Part shown: piece by piece, positions 1-8,573 of the stretch | Numbering within the stretch: position 1 is the first letter of the stretch | How the letters are laid out: each line of letters opens with the position of its first letter | Assembly: GCA_934525675.1 (NCBI GenBank) | Contig: CAKSZH010000004.1 | Location: 62,001 to 126,000 of the forward strand | Length of the DNA stretch: 64,000 nucleotides | Reading direction: 5' to 3' | Source of the DNA: an uncultured Eubacteriales bacterium | Lineage (GTDB): Bacteria > Bacillota > Clostridia > Oscillospirales > CAG-272 | Translations under genes and position numbers: made by a program | The notes under the pieces: generated by a model | The model's database searches: none | Seen by the model: only the letters and a program-made list of their open reading frames with translations | What the model was told of the DNA's origin: nothing

Positions 1-36
1 GTCGGTTCCGGCGTCGTTTCCAAGATCCTCGCTTAA
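1..36 (+). CDS. C-terminal end of an unidentified gene (partial)
   Basis: Frame 1 is open from the window edge and reads VGSGVVSKILA before a TAA stop at 34-36. A perfect hairpin follows 13 nt later, as expected for the 3' end of a rightward transcript. Eleven residues are too few to name the product. That this is the true reading frame is inferred only from the stop-then-terminator arrangement. Confidence 0.4.
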   Translation, partial: VGSGVVSKILA

Positions 37-49
37 TTTCAGCGATTTT

Positions 50-82
50 GGGGTTGGCGCATATGCGCCAACCCCTTGATGC
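50..82 (+). terminator. Rho-independent terminator of the upstream gene
   Basis: A perfect 11-bp stem (ggggttggcgc, 50-60, pairing with 65-75) with an atat loop lies just after the first stop codon. The T-rich stretch only begins about 10 nt after the stem, so this is a weak-tail terminator. It separates the partial gene from the FMN riboswitch transcript. Confidence 0.7.
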
Positions 83-98
83 CGTTTTTCCTCTGCTT

Positions 99-129
99 TT
101 GTGCGGCAAACGGTATCTCTTGTTACAAT
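99..129 (+). promoter_or_regulatory. Probable sigma-A promoter of the ribU transcript
   Basis: An extended -10 (TG then TACAAT at 124-129) lies about 10 nt before the first riboswitch helix. The best -35 candidate is TTGTGC at 99-104 with a 19-nt spacer, which is poor, so the extended -10 carries most of the support. Confidence 0.5.
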
Positions 130-136
130 TTCATAG

Positions 137-419
137 TTTTATTTCGGGGATTGGTGAAATTCCATACCGGTGGTGAAAGTCCACGAGTCGGACGTTGTCC
201 GATCGAACAGGTGAAATTCCTGTACCGACAGTCCGTTTTTCGCATCAGCGGGAAGCGGCATCTGTTTTTCCCCGGTGCGGTCGCAGAACAGCCGGCTTTG
301 ATTGCCGGTCGTCAGTCGCCGATTGCCGGTTGCGGTCCGGTAAAGCACGATCTGTGCCTTGCCCGGTCCGATATTTTTGGAAAACAGTTGACAGTCTGGA
401 TGAGAGAAGATAAAAACGG
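137..419 (+). ncRNA. FMN riboswitch (RFN element) with a long insertion
   Basis: The conserved RFN blocks occur in order: GGTGAAATTCC then ACCGGTGGT near 154-174, AGTCCACGAGTC, GGTGAAATTCC then ACCGACAGT near 211-232, and finally AGTCTGGATGAGAGAAG from about 391. The outer helix is formed by the T-rich start near 137-150 and the gaagataaaaac end near 407-419. FMN binding normally closes this aptamer and favours the downstream terminator. About 155 nt lie between ACCGACAGT and AGTCTGG, where the family usually has a very short link or small hairpin. The insert holds a direct repeat of gattgccggt (300 and 321). The gene downstream is a riboflavin transporter, as expected. Confidence 0.93.
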
Positions 420-460
420 CGCCGCTGTTCGTTTTTTGACGGACAACGGTGCAGGTCGTT

Positions 461-488
461 CCCGGCAAGAGGTTGCCGGGCTTTTTTA
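461..488 (+). terminator. Riboswitch-controlled intrinsic terminator
   Basis: A perfect 8-bp stem (cccggcaa, 461-468, with ttgccggg, 473-480) and a gagg loop is followed by c and six T. It sits between the FMN aptamer and ribU, so it is the likely expression platform for transcription attenuation when FMN is bound. Confidence 0.88.
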
Positions 489-619
489 TCTTCCGTACAA
501 GTTATAACAAATTATAATTTACGGAGGAATCGGGTATCGGGATCGGATCCCGAACCCCCTTTGCGGTATTTCTGCGGGATTTACCCGGGACGATGCCGCA
601 GTTCCCCACGGGAAAGGGA

Positions 620-638
620 GCCCCCGCTAACCGGGGGC
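620..638 (+). promoter_or_regulatory. Hairpin between SD and start codon of ribU
   Basis: The inverted repeat gcccccg/cgggggc with a 5-nt loop lies exactly between the SD-like ggaaaggga and ATG 645. Folded, it would shorten the SD-to-ATG distance to about 7 nt; unfolded, the distance is about 26 nt. A role in translation initiation is inferred. Confidence 0.5.
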
Positions 639-644
639 ACAGTA

Positions 645-1337
645 ATGATTATGACGATTTATGCAGATGAGAAAAAGTTCAGTACCCGGCGGATGGTCCT
701 GATGGCGGTTTTTGTCGCCATGGCGTATGCAGTTCAGCTGGTGTTCCGGATTAAAGTGTTCGGCTTTCTGACATTTGACGCTAAGGACGCGATCCTGACG
801 CTCGGTGCCATGGTTTTGGGACCGGTATCCGGAATCGTGATGGCTGTTTTGGTTGCCCTGATCGAGATGATCTCCGTCAGCGAGACGGCGTTCTGGGGCT
901 TCCTCATGAACGCGGTGTCGTCCTCGGTCTTCGTTGCGCTTGCAAGCAGCATTTACAGAAGAAAGAAGTCGCTCAACACGGCGCTCCTCGGGCTTGCGGC
1001 AAGTATCCTAGCAACGACGGCTGTCATGCTTCTCATGAATATCTGGGTGACGCCGATCTATTCTGGCATGCCGACCATGGATATCGTGCGTATGATTCCG
1101 ACGGTGCTTCTGCCGTTCAATCTCACCAAGGCTGTGTTCAACGCGGCACTCGTTATGGTGCTTTACAAGCCGGTGACGATGGCGCTTCGCCGGATCCATG
1201 TGGTTTCCGGCTCTGCCGATTATCATATGAACCGCGTCAGTGTGCTGGTTCTGGTCGGCGGACTTGTGGTTATCGCCGGGTGCGTTGTTGCGTTCCTTCT
1301 CGGCATGAACGGACATTTCATCTTCGGTTCAAAATAA
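645..1337 (+). CDS. ribU: Riboflavin ECF transporter S component RibU
   Basis: A 230-residue integral membrane protein that supplies riboflavin specificity to an energy-coupling-factor transporter. After a short basic N-terminus come about six hydrophobic helices, with the S-component pattern F.AK.AILTLGAMVLGP..G near residues 45-65, typical of RibU/ECF S proteins. The FMN riboswitch upstream supports flavin uptake directly. The shared ECF ATPases and T component are not in this window. I place the start at ATG 645 (ATG 651 also possible) because the open frame before it lacks a family-like sequence. The only SD-like stretch (ggaaaggga, 610-618) is separated from the ATG by a stable hairpin at 620-638. 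Confidence 0.93.
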   Translation: MIMTIYADEKKFSTRRMVLMAVFVAMAYAVQLVFRIKVFGFLTFDAKDAILTLGAMVLGPVSGIVMAVLVALIEMISVSETAFWGFLMNAVSSSVFVALASSIYRRKKSLNTALLGLAASILATTAVMLLMNIWVTPIYSGMPTMDIVRMIPTVLLPFNLTKAVFNAALVMVLYKPVTMALRRIHVVSGSADYHMNRVSVLVLVGGLVVIAGCVVAFLLGMNGHFIFGSK

Positions 1338-1341
1338 AGGG

Positions 1342-1370
1342 TTGATTTTCCGCGCCGGTTACGGTATAAT
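1342..1370 (+). promoter_or_regulatory. Sigma-A promoter for the small multidrug-export gene
   Basis: TTGATT (1342-1347) and TATAAT (1365-1370) with a 17-nt spacer begin 4 nt after the ribU stop codon. The predicted leader is about 150 nt and holds several short hairpins (1442-1456 and 1464-1483). Confidence 0.8.
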
Positions 1371-1527
1371 AATCGGGTGTATAGACCGTACCGGTGCGGA
1401 AGTCTGCGGTATCCCCGTCGGATTTCCCGGACGCACTGCCGGGGGGAGGTACCCCCAGCCCGCGCCGCATCCCGCAATGCGGCAAAAACATTGATCCGCG
1501 GCGGATGTCGCGAGGAAGGAACCGCTT

Positions 1528-2040
1528 ATGGTTGAAGCCATCCAGAACTTCTTTCTGAATACGGTCGGCAAGGAGCTTTGCGTGTTTTTCTGCTCCATGA
1601 TCCCGATCATCGAATTACGCGGCGCGATCCCGCTCGGCATCGGGCTTGGGCTTCCGTATTGGGAAACCTACCTGCTCGCGGTGCTCGGCAACATGATTCC
1701 GGTTCCGTTCATCCTGCTGTTCATCCGCAAAATTATCGAATGGATGTCAAGGTCGCGGGTGAAGTTTTTTCAGAAAGTCGCCGGGTTCCTGATCCGCAAG
1801 GCAGAGAAGAACCGCGAGAAGATCGAAAAGTATTCCTTCTGGGGTGTGGCGCTGTTTATCGCGGTGCCCCTGCCTGTCACCGGTGCCTGGACGGGTTCAC
1901 TTGTCGCGGCACTGATTGACATGAAGTTCTGGAAAGCATTGCTCTCCGCGCTGATCGGCGTGATGATCGCGGGCATTGTCGTTTCCGTCATTGTGTTCCT
2001 TGTGGCAAGCGGCGTGGAGTGGCTCCGCTTCTTCGCCTGA
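1528..2040 (+). CDS. Putative small multi-drug export protein (COG2426 family)
   Basis: A 170-residue membrane protein. The N-terminal part carries the family-like IPIIELRGAIPLG stretch near residues 25-40, followed by helices near 45-65, a basic cytoplasmic loop (RKAEKNREK) near 89-98, and helices near 105-125 and 140-165. This matches the Pfam small multidrug export family (PF06695); its transport activity is poorly established, so the substrate is unknown. ATG 1528 is preceded by an aaggaa SD at about 1515-1520. The gene has its own promoter and an unusually long leader. Confidence 0.82.
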   Translation: MVEAIQNFFLNTVGKELCVFFCSMIPIIELRGAIPLGIGLGLPYWETYLLAVLGNMIPVPFILLFIRKIIEWMSRSRVKFFQKVAGFLIRKAEKNREKIEKYSFWGVALFIAVPLPVTGAWTGSLVAALIDMKFWKALLSALIGVMIAGIVVSVIVFLVASGVEWLRFFA

Positions 2041-2082
2041 CGCTGATTTTTCCGGTTTCGTGTTTTTTCTTGTAAATACCTC

Positions 2083-2111
2083 TTGTAATCCGGGAGAATC
2101 TGTGTTACAAT
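2083..2111 (+). promoter_or_regulatory. Sigma-A promoter of the metK transcript
   Basis: TTGTAA (2083-2088) and TACAAT (2106-2111) are separated by 17 nt and lie about 30 nt upstream of the SAM riboswitch, placing the start of transcription just before the aptamer. Confidence 0.78.
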
Positions 2112-2140
2112 CTTATCGGATAAGTCAAAAACTGCACATT

Positions 2141-2244
2141 TCTTATCAAGAGTGACGGAGGGATCGGCCCTTGGATGTCACAGCAACCTGCCCGCCCGGG
2201 CAAGGTGCTAATTCCGGACAGATGAGATCTGATTTGAGAAAAGA
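2141..2244 (+). ncRNA. SAM-I (S-box) riboswitch
   Basis: The S-box signature is clear: TCTTATCAAGAG, then GGAGGGATCGGCCC, GGATGTCACAGCAACC, and AAGGTGCTAATTCC, closed by a TTTGAGA-type 3' helix strand. S-adenosylmethionine binding stabilises the aptamer and promotes the terminator that follows. The gene controlled is metK, the SAM synthetase, giving direct product feedback. Confidence 0.96.
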
Positions 2245-2245
2245 T

Positions 2246-2275
2246 AGCTCTGTCGTGTCGGCAGAGCTTTTTTTG
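2246..2275 (+). terminator. Expression-platform terminator of the SAM riboswitch
   Basis: A 10-bp stem (agctctgtcg with cggcagagct, one T-G wobble) with a 3-nt loop is followed by seven T. It lies directly after the S-box aptamer and about 140 nt before metK. Confidence 0.92.
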
Positions 2276-2416
2276 TGGGAACGGTGCGTCTGTTCCCGGA
2301 ACAGGAAGTTCTTCGGGACAGAGAGGACCCGCGGCTGTGCGCGGGGAAAAGAAGTGCTTGCCGTAAGACGCGATCCGCAATTGATTTGAGCCGCCGCAGG
2401 CGGCGTGGAGGGTTTC

Positions 2417-3595
2417 ATGAAAAAAGTTCTTTTTACCAGTGAGTCCGTGACCGAGGGACATCCCGATAAGGTCTGCGACAAAATTTCCGACGCAATCCTT
2501 GACGAACTGCTCCGTCAGGATCCCATGTCCCGTGTGGCGTGCGAGACCTTCTGCACGACGGGACTGGTGACCGTCATGGGTGAGATAACGACCAAGGCGT
2601 ATGTGGACATCCAGAAGATCGTCCGCGACACCGTGCGCGACATCGGCTACACGAGAGCTAAGTTCGGCTTTGACTGCGACAGCTGCGGCGTGCTTTCCTC
2701 GATCCATGAGCAGTCCCCCGACATTGCGCTCGGCGTGGACAAGTCCTTTGAAGCCAAGGCAGGGAAGGGCGACGGATTGGATACCGGTGCGGGCGACCAG
2801 GGGCTGATGTTCGGCTATGCCTGCGACGAAACGCCCGAATTGATGCCGCTTCCGATCTCCCTTGCACACAAGCTGGCAAAGCGCCTGACCGATGTCCGCC
2901 GCGACGGGACCCTGGATTACCTCCGTCCCGACGGCAAGACCCAGGTGACAGTGGAGTATCATGACGGCATCCCCGCTCGCGTGGATACCGTGGTCGTTTC
3001 CGCTCAGCACAGCGAAGCGGTGACCCTGGAGCGTATCCGCGAGGATATCATTGCAAATGTAATCAAGCCGATCATCCCCGCAGAACTGCTTGACGGGGAA
3101 ACCAAAATCTATGTCAACCCCACGGGACGGTTCGTCATCGGCGGACCTGCCGGCGACACGGGGCTGACGGGACGTAAGATCATCGTCGATACCTACGGCG
3201 GGTACTCCCGCCACGGCGGCGGAGCGTTCTCCGGCAAGGACCCGACCAAGGTGGACCGTTCCGCATCCTACGCGGCAAGATACATTGCCAAGAACGTGGT
3301 GGCGGCAGGACTTGCGACGCGTTGCGAGGTGCAGGTCGCTTATGCAATCGGTGTCGCAAAGCCGGTCTCCGTGATGGTGGATACCTTCGGAACCGCTAAG
3401 GTGGACGAGGAGGCGATCTCCCGCGCAATCCTCGAAGAGGTCGATCTGCGCCCCGCGGCAATCATTGAGCGGTTCGATCTGCGCCGTCCGATCTATTGCC
3501 AGATTGCGGCATACGGGCATATGGGCAGAGAGGATCTGGACCTGCCCTGGGAGAAGCGCGACCTCGCGCCAGTTCTGAAGGCGAAACTGCTGTAA
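2417..3595 (+). CDS. metK: S-adenosylmethionine synthetase
   Basis: A 392-residue cytoplasmic enzyme that makes S-adenosylmethionine from methionine and ATP, releasing phosphate and pyrophosphate. The family signatures are present: GHPDK near residues 14-18, GAGDQG near 123 and [16 protein letters not shown] near 268, the last being the glycine-rich phosphate-binding loop. Length is normal for MetK. I choose ATG 2417 because a tggaggg SD sits immediately before it; an in-frame GTG at 2405 overlaps that SD. Expression is governed by the SAM-I riboswitch upstream. Confidence 0.98.
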   Translation: MKKVLFTSESVTEGHPDKVCDKISDAILDELLRQDPMSRVACETFCTTGLVTVMGEITTKAYVDIQKIVRDTVRDIGYTRAKFGFDCDSCGVLSSIHEQSPDIALGVDKSFEAKAGKGDGLDTGAGDQGLMFGYACDETPELMPLPISLAHKLAKRLTDVRRDGTLDYLRPDGKTQVTVEYHDGIPARVDTVVVSAQHSEAVTLERIREDIIANVIKPIIPAELLDGETKIYVNPTGRFVIGGPAGDTGLTGRKIIVDTYGGYSRHGGGAFSGKDPTKVDRSASYAARYIAKNVVAAGLATRCEVQVAYAIGVAKPVSVMVDTFGTAKVDEEAISRAILEEVDLRPAAIIERFDLRRPIYCQIAAYGHMGREDLDLPWEKRDLAPVLKAKLL

Positions 3596-3685
3596 TTTTT
3601 TGCGGTGCAGACCTGTGTGTAACCGCTCATGCCGTCACATCCCCCGTTCCCGTTTTCATACACTGAAAAGGGGGAGGTGACGGCT

Positions 3686-4012
3686 ATGGAGTATCCGGTC
3701 TGGGTACAGGTAATCATTGCGCTGTTTGCGGTCTTCGGAGTGTACGCGATGCTCCGCGTTCTTGCCGAAGCGATTTTTACCTCGGGGAATATCGGCGTTG
3801 CGGTGCATGTCCGCACGGGCGCGGACGTTCTTTTGCTTGAGGGACTTTTGAAAGAGGCGGCGGATACCGGACCCGTGCGGAAAAGACAACCGGTGACGGT
3901 GCTTTTCTATCCCGACGCGGTCCGCAGGGCGTTTGACGGGGACGGAGTGCCGCTCGTCAGTATTTCCGAGTTGCTCATGCGTTACCATGCAAATTACTGT
4001 CTGACAGAATAA
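3686..4012 (+). CDS. Small membrane-anchored protein of unknown function
   Basis: A 108-residue protein with a single N-terminal hydrophobic helix (about residues 6-28) followed by a soluble domain of about 80 residues with no motif I recognise. ATG 3686 follows a strong ggggaggtga SD (3671-3680). It ends 14 nt before recD2, so the two are probably co-transcribed. No function can be assigned. Confidence 0.7.
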   Translation: MEYPVWVQVIIALFAVFGVYAMLRVLAEAIFTSGNIGVAVHVRTGADVLLLEGLLKEAADTGPVRKRQPVTVLFYPDAVRRAFDGDGVPLVSISELLMRYHANYCLTE

Positions 4013-4026
4013 AAGGAGGTGCCGGG

Positions 4027-6270
4027 ATGGCGGAACGGACGGACAAAACGGATGAACGCGGATTGATCAGTATGACGGGAACCGTGGAATCCGTGATCTA
4101 TTCCAACGAGGAAAACGGTTACGCCATCTGCGACCTCGGCACCGAAGACGACGAGATCGTGACCATCGTCGGCACGCTCCCGTATATCGGCGAGGGCGAC
4201 CATGTGACGGTGTTCGGCAGATGGGTACATAACCCCAAATACGGACGGCAGTTCCGGGTGGAGCAGTACGAAAAGAAGCTCCCCGCGGATACGGCGTCCA
4301 TTTTGCGTTATCTGTCCTCCCGCACGGTGCGGGGGATCGGTCCCAAAACGGCGCAGAAAATCGTGGATGCGTTCGGCACGGATACGTTTGACGTGATTGA
4401 GAACCATCCTGACTGGCTGGAGCAGGTCGGGATCTCGGGGAAGAAGGCGCAGGCAATCTCGGAGGATTTCCGGGAAAAATCCGGCATCCGTTCCGCCATG
4501 ATGTTCTTCCGCGACTATTTCGGCGCGGCGCTGACCGTCCGGATCTACCGGAAGTGGGGCTCCGGCGCGGTGGAGATCGCCCGGAACTGCCCGTACCGGC
4601 TGTGTGAGGAGATTGAGGGCATCGGTTTTGAGAAAGCCGATGCGATGGCGGACAAGCTGGGACTGTCCCGTGATTCCGAAGAAAGAGCAATGAGCGGACT
4701 TTTGTACCTTCTGAATTCCAATGCGGCGCAGAACGGACACGTCTGCCTGCCGCGGGAAAAGCTGATTGCCGCCGGCGCAAAGATGCTGACGATCAGTGAA
4801 GAGAGCGCCGCAGATGCGGTGAAGAAGCTGCTTGCCGCAGGAAAGCTCAAGGTATCGGTGTTCGGCGGCGAATCTTATATTTACACCGCCGCGGCATATG
4901 ACAGCGAATGTTACATTGCGGAGAAGCTGGAGTTGATCGACAAGCTCTGCGTCCGCCCCGATGTGGAGGATGTATACGGCTTTATCCGGAGAGAAGAAGC
5001 GGGGAGCGGCATGGAGTACGCCGAACTGCAACGCAAGGCGATCTACGACGCGCTGTCAAACGGCGTACTCATCCTGTCCGGCGGTCCCGGCACGGGTAAA
5101 ACGACAGTTGTGCGCGCGCTTCTGCATATTTTCAGAAGTCTGGATTTCAAGGTTGCCCTGACCGCTCCCACGGGTCGCGCGGCAAAGCGTCTGTCCGAGT
5201 CCACCTCGTGGGAAGCCAAGACCATTCACCGCCTGCTTGAAATGGAATACGACGAGAACGCACCGGAATCTTCCGGTTTCCGGCGGGACAGTCACAATTA
5301 TCTGGAGGAGGATGTCATCATCGTCGATGAGGCGTCCATGGTGGACAATGCCCTCATGAGCGCACTGCTCAAGGCGATCAAGCCGGGCGCGCGGCTCATC
5401 ATCATCGGAGACGCGGATCAGCTTCCGAGCGTCGGCGCGGGGAATGTTCTTCGTGATCTTATTTCGTCGGGGCATTTCGCGACCATCCTGCTCACCGAAA
5501 TTTTCCGGCAGGCGGAAAAGAGTCTCATCGTCACCAATGCGCACGCGATCAACGAGGGGCGGATGCCGCGGCTCGATGTCAAGGACCGGGATTTCTTTTA
5601 TCTGCCGCGCGGAAATGACCGCGAAATCGCCATGACAGTGGCGGATCTCTGCCGTAACCGTCTGCCGCATGCCTACGGCGGGATCGCAGAAACCGGGACG
5701 CAGGTCATCACGCCGTCCCGTAAGGGCGAGGCGGGAACCGAAAATCTCAATCTGCTTTTGCAGAGTTGTCTCAATCCCCCTGCGAAGAACAAGCGCGAGT
5801 TTGTTCACCGCGACCGGGTTTTCCGCGAGGGCGACCGCGTGATGCAGATCCGCAACAACTACGATCTTTCCTGGACGCGCGGCGTGCGCGATGAGGGAAC
5901 CGGCGTGTTCAACGGGGACATCGGAACCGTCATGACGGTTGATCCCGTGGAAAAACGCATGGAGATCTGCTTCGACGAACGGACGGTGTTCTATGACCTC
6001 TCGCTTGCCGAGGATCTGGAGCACGCATGGGCGATCACGGTACATAAAAGTCAGGGTAGCGAGTACCCCATCGTGATCATCCCGCTGTATCAGGCGCCGC
6101 CGCTTCTGCTCACGCGCAACCTCTTTTACACCGCCGTGACCCGTGCGGAGCGGATGGTGATCTTGGTCGGCAGGGAAGAAATCGTCCGTACCATGGTGGA
6201 GAATAACCGTCAGTCCATGCGCTATACGGGGCTTGCCTACCGGCTTTCCGGGACGGAGGGGAAGGCATGA
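4027..6270 (+). CDS. recD2: RecD2-type ATP-dependent DNA helicase
   Basis: A 747-residue SF1B 5'-3' DNA helicase of the RecBC-independent RecD2 class (B. subtilis YrrC), acting in DNA repair and replication stress. In order: an N-terminal OB-like domain (residues about 15-90, GTVESVIYS), helix-hairpin-helix segments (GIGPKTAQK near 105), Walker A GGPGTGKTT at about 352-360, Walker B IIVDEASM near 432, LPSVGAGN motif III, and the SF1B motif VHKSQGSEYP near 673. ATG 4027 has an aaaggaggt SD. The stop overlaps comF by 4 nt (ATGA), so translation is coupled. Confidence 0.95.
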   Translation: MAERTDKTDERGLISMTGTVESVIYSNEENGYAICDLGTEDDEIVTIVGTLPYIGEGDHVTVFGRWVHNPKYGRQFRVEQYEKKLPADTASILRYLSSRTVRGIGPKTAQKIVDAFGTDTFDVIENHPDWLEQVGISGKKAQAISEDFREKSGIRSAMMFFRDYFGAALTVRIYRKWGSGAVEIARNCPYRLCEEIEGIGFEKADAMADKLGLSRDSEERAMSGLLYLLNSNAAQNGHVCLPREKLIAAGAKMLTISEESAADAVKKLLAAGKLKVSVFGGESYIYTAAAYDSECYIAEKLELIDKLCVRPDVEDVYGFIRREEAGSGMEYAELQRKAIYDALSNGVLILSGGPGTGKTTVVRALLHIFRSLDFKVALTAPTGRAAKRLSESTSWEAKTIHRLLEMEYDENAPESSGFRRDSHNYLEEDVIIVDEASMVDNALMSALLKAIKPGARLIIIGDADQLPSVGAGNVLRDLISSGHFATILLTEIFRQAEKSLIVTNAHAINEGRMPRLDVKDRDFFYLPRGNDREIAMTVADLCRNRLPHAYGGIAETGTQVITPSRKGEAGTENLNLLLQSCLNPPAKNKREFVHRDRVFREGDRVMQIRNNYDLSWTRGVRDEGTGVFNGDIGTVMTVDPVEKRMEICFDERTVFYDLSLAEDLEHAWAITVHKSQGSEYPIVIIPLYQAPPLLLTRNLFYTAVTRAERMVILVGREEIVRTMVENNRQSMRYTGLAYRLSGTEGKA

Positions 6271-7130
6271 AGCATTTCTTCAGGTATCTTCTGTTCCCGC
6301 CGGTCTGCGTCGGCTGCGGCGAGCGGTTCGATCTGTTTTCCGAGGAGGAAATCCCCGTGTTTTGCCTCAAGTGCCGGGTAAGGTGGGAGAGTGAGCTGTC
6401 CCGCAGTTGCGACGTGTGCGGACGGATATTGCCGCTTTGCTCCTGTATGCCGGATGTGCTCCGCGCGGCAGGCGCTGCGGCGCTTCATAAACTCTGCCGG
6501 TACGAGCCGGAGCACCGCACGTCCGTCGGGTCGCATACCGTGCTTGCCCTCAAGGACCGACGGGTTCCGCGCGCTTTTCGCTTTCTCGGCGACGAGCTTG
6601 CCCGCGGACTGACGATGGATTATCCGCGGGAGGAAACGCTTGTGACCTATATTCCGAGGAGCCGTGACGGCGCGTACCAGTCGGGCTTTGACCAGGGATT
6701 TGAACTGTCGCGCGCGGTTGCCGTGAGCGGCGGGTATACACATGTGAAACTGTTTTCCCGCAGGGGCGGCAGGGAACAGAAACGGCTGACCGCCGCGGAA
6801 CGCCTTGAAAATGTGCGCCGCTCGGTGCATCTCTTGCCCGGCTTCGGGGAGAACAGCGATACCGTATCCCTCGCCGGGAAAACCGTCCTCCTCGTTGACG
6901 ACGTGGTAACGACCGGCGCAACGATGGCGGTCTGTACCGGGCAGTTGCTGGCGGCAGGCGCCGGGCGGGTCGTCGGCGTGTGCGTAGCAATCGATTTCCG
7001 CGGAGAAGACGGGGACCCGGATGACCTCGAAGACCAATTTGACGGGACCGACGTGCCGGAGGCGGAAGAAGCGATTGGCTCCGGAGACGGGACGCCGCAG
7101 AAACGGCATAAAATTCCCGACACGGATTGA
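6267..7130 (+). CDS. comF: ComF-family phosphoribosyltransferase-like protein
   Basis: A 287-residue ComF/GntX-family protein. The N-terminus carries cysteine pairs of a probable zinc ribbon (CVGCG near 14-18, CLKC near 33-36, CDVCG and CSC near 49-61). The C-terminal half is a type I phosphoribosyltransferase fold with the PRPP loop VLLVDDVVTTGAT near 207-219. In competent bacteria ComF helps process imported single-stranded DNA; other competence genes are not in view, so that role is inferred. An acidic tail of about 45 residues follows the PRTase domain. It overlaps recD2 by 4 nt. Confidence 0.9.
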   Translation: MKHFFRYLLFPPVCVGCGERFDLFSEEEIPVFCLKCRVRWESELSRSCDVCGRILPLCSCMPDVLRAAGAAALHKLCRYEPEHRTSVGSHTVLALKDRRVPRAFRFLGDELARGLTMDYPREETLVTYIPRSRDGAYQSGFDQGFELSRAVAVSGGYTHVKLFSRRGGREQKRLTAAERLENVRRSVHLLPGFGENSDTVSLAGKTVLLVDDVVTTGATMAVCTGQLLAAGAGRVVGVCVAIDFRGEDGDPDDLEDQFDGTDVPEAEEAIGSGDGTPQKRHKIPDTD

Positions 7131-7155
7131 TTTTTGCCGGGAAGTCTGCTATAAT
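7127..7155 (+). promoter_or_regulatory. Sigma-A promoter of the mreB-like gene
   Basis: TTGATT (7127-7132) and TATAAT (7150-7155) with a 17-nt spacer; the -35 overlaps the comF stop codon. It gives mreB its own transcript despite tight packing. Confidence 0.85.
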
Positions 7156-7224
7156 AAATCTGTTACCCGATCCAGGGAATCCGGGATCGGAAATAACGGG
7201 CGTTTGCCCGGGAAGGAGCCGTCG

Positions 7225-8325
7225 ATGGGAAAACTCACGGAATTTTTCAAAAAACTGTTTTCGGGAAAAATCCGCGTCAGCCGGGACATCGGCATTGACC
7301 TCGGTACCGCGACGGTTCTTGTATATGTGGAGGGCAAGGGCATTGTGCTCAAGGAGCCTTCCGTGGTTGCGGTGGATACCATGACGGACAAGGTGTTTGC
7401 GGTCGGCAGGGAAGCCCAGCAGATGCTCGGCAGAACGCCGGAGAACATCACCGCGTTCCGCCCGCTCCGCGACGGAGTCATCAGTCAGTACGAGATTACC
7501 CTCAATATGCTGGAACATTTCATCCGCCGTGCCTGCAAAAATATCGTATTTCAGCCGCGCGTGGTCATCTGTATCCCGTCGGGGATTACAGATGTGGAGG
7601 AGCGAGCCGTGCTTCAGGCAGGACGCGACGCGGGTGCAAGGCGCACTTACCTGATTGAAGAACCGCTTGCCGCGGCGATTGGCGTGGGCATTGATATTTC
7701 CGCGCCCGTCGGTCACATGATCGTGGACATCGGCGGCGGCACCACGGACGTTGCCGTGATCTCGCTCGGCGGAATCGTTGCCTCGAAGTCCGTCCGTATC
7801 GCGGGCGACAAATTCGACGAGGCAATCATGAAATACGTCCGCCGTAAGTACAATGTGCTGATCGGGGAACGCACCGCGGAAACGGTCAAAATCCGTATCG
7901 GTACCGTGTTTGACCGGCGACCGGAAGAGAGCCTGGAGATCAAGGGCAGATCGCTTGCCGACGGGCAGCCCAAGGTCATTACCCTGTCTTCGGGAGAAAT
8001 GATTGAGGCGCTTGCCGAGCCGGCTTCCGCCGTGCTTGACGCGATCTATTCGGTCATCGAGCGTACCCCGCCGGAGCTGATCGGCGATATTATGAAAAAC
8101 GGAATCATTATGACGGGCGGCGGGAGCCAGCTTTCCGGACTCGACCGGTTGATTACCAAGGCGACCGGTATCCGTGCCCGGGTTGCCAAAAATCCCGAAT
8201 CCTGCGTGGCAATGGGAACCGGGCGCGCGCTCTCGTTTCTGGAGCATCTGCCGGAGGGAACCATCCGCATCTCCGACGAGAAGATTCCGGTACACCACGC
8301 CGGTTCGGAACGCGGAGACCGCTGA
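7225..8325 (+). CDS. mreB: MreB/Mbl-type bacterial actin homologue
   Basis: A 366-residue cytoskeletal ATPase that forms membrane-bound filaments guiding lateral cell-wall synthesis. Actin-fold motifs are intact: phosphate-1 DIGIDLGTATVLVYV near residues 20-35, the EEPLAAAIG segment, phosphate-2 DIGGGTTDVAVIS near 166-178, and the adenosine motif MTGGGSQLSGLD near 297-308. ATG 7225 has a ggaaggag SD. Unusually it stands alone; mreC and mreD are not adjacent, which suggests an Mbl/MreBH-like paralogue rather than the canonical mreBCD member. A short extension with basic residues follows the core. Confidence 0.93.
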   Translation: MGKLTEFFKKLFSGKIRVSRDIGIDLGTATVLVYVEGKGIVLKEPSVVAVDTMTDKVFAVGREAQQMLGRTPENITAFRPLRDGVISQYEITLNMLEHFIRRACKNIVFQPRVVICIPSGITDVEERAVLQAGRDAGARRTYLIEEPLAAAIGVGIDISAPVGHMIVDIGGGTTDVAVISLGGIVASKSVRIAGDKFDEAIMKYVRRKYNVLIGERTAETVKIRIGTVFDRRPEESLEIKGRSLADGQPKVITLSSGEMIEALAEPASAVLDAIYSVIERTPPELIGDIMKNGIIMTGGGSQLSGLDRLITKATGIRARVAKNPESCVAMGTGRALSFLEHLPEGTIRISDEKIPVHHAGSERGDR

Positions 8326-8380
8326 CTGCCGCTGTGTGATGTAGAAATCCGTCGTTCGGAAAGATTGTCTTCGCGCCGCC

Positions 8381-8485
8381 GGGGGGCGACTTCCGCCCGC
8401 GCTTGCCGGCTCTCCGCCCGCAAAGCATCCCCGTTTCTCCATCTCCCCGAGCCGCACCGCGGACTTCCGCCGCCCCCTCGGCGGC
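8381..8485 (+). repeat. Paired-hairpin intergenic repeat, copy A (long form)
   Basis: The left motif GGGCGACTTCCGCCC and right motif GCGGACTTCCGCCGCCC share ACTTCCGCC, each forming a short hairpin with an ACTT loop. Motif starts (GGCGAC 8385, GGACTT 8461) are 76 bp apart, exactly as in copy E. The 248-bp gap between mreB and pepD holds nothing else that I recognise. Confidence 0.75.
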
Positions 8486-8573
8486 TTTCTCCCATCCCCC
8501 GCTCTGAATCTCCCCGACCTCTTTGCCCTCACTTCACCGGGAATCGTATTTGTCAGAAAGAAGGTTGAACCTC

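Noticed and set aside
76..507. A coding gene over the first 500 bases
   Set aside because: The interval is the FMN riboswitch and its terminator; the open frame is incidental.
2105..3520. Long reverse open frame opposite metK
   Set aside because: metK is certain on the plus strand and the reverse frame also crosses the SAM riboswitch; composition is that of a shadow.
8381..8500. Small reverse-strand gene encoding a Gly/Arg-rich peptide (GGGSPR...RAEVAPR)
   Set aside because: The same peptide pattern appears at repeat copies A, B and E only because the DNA repeat is translated in the same frame; no start or SD is conserved.
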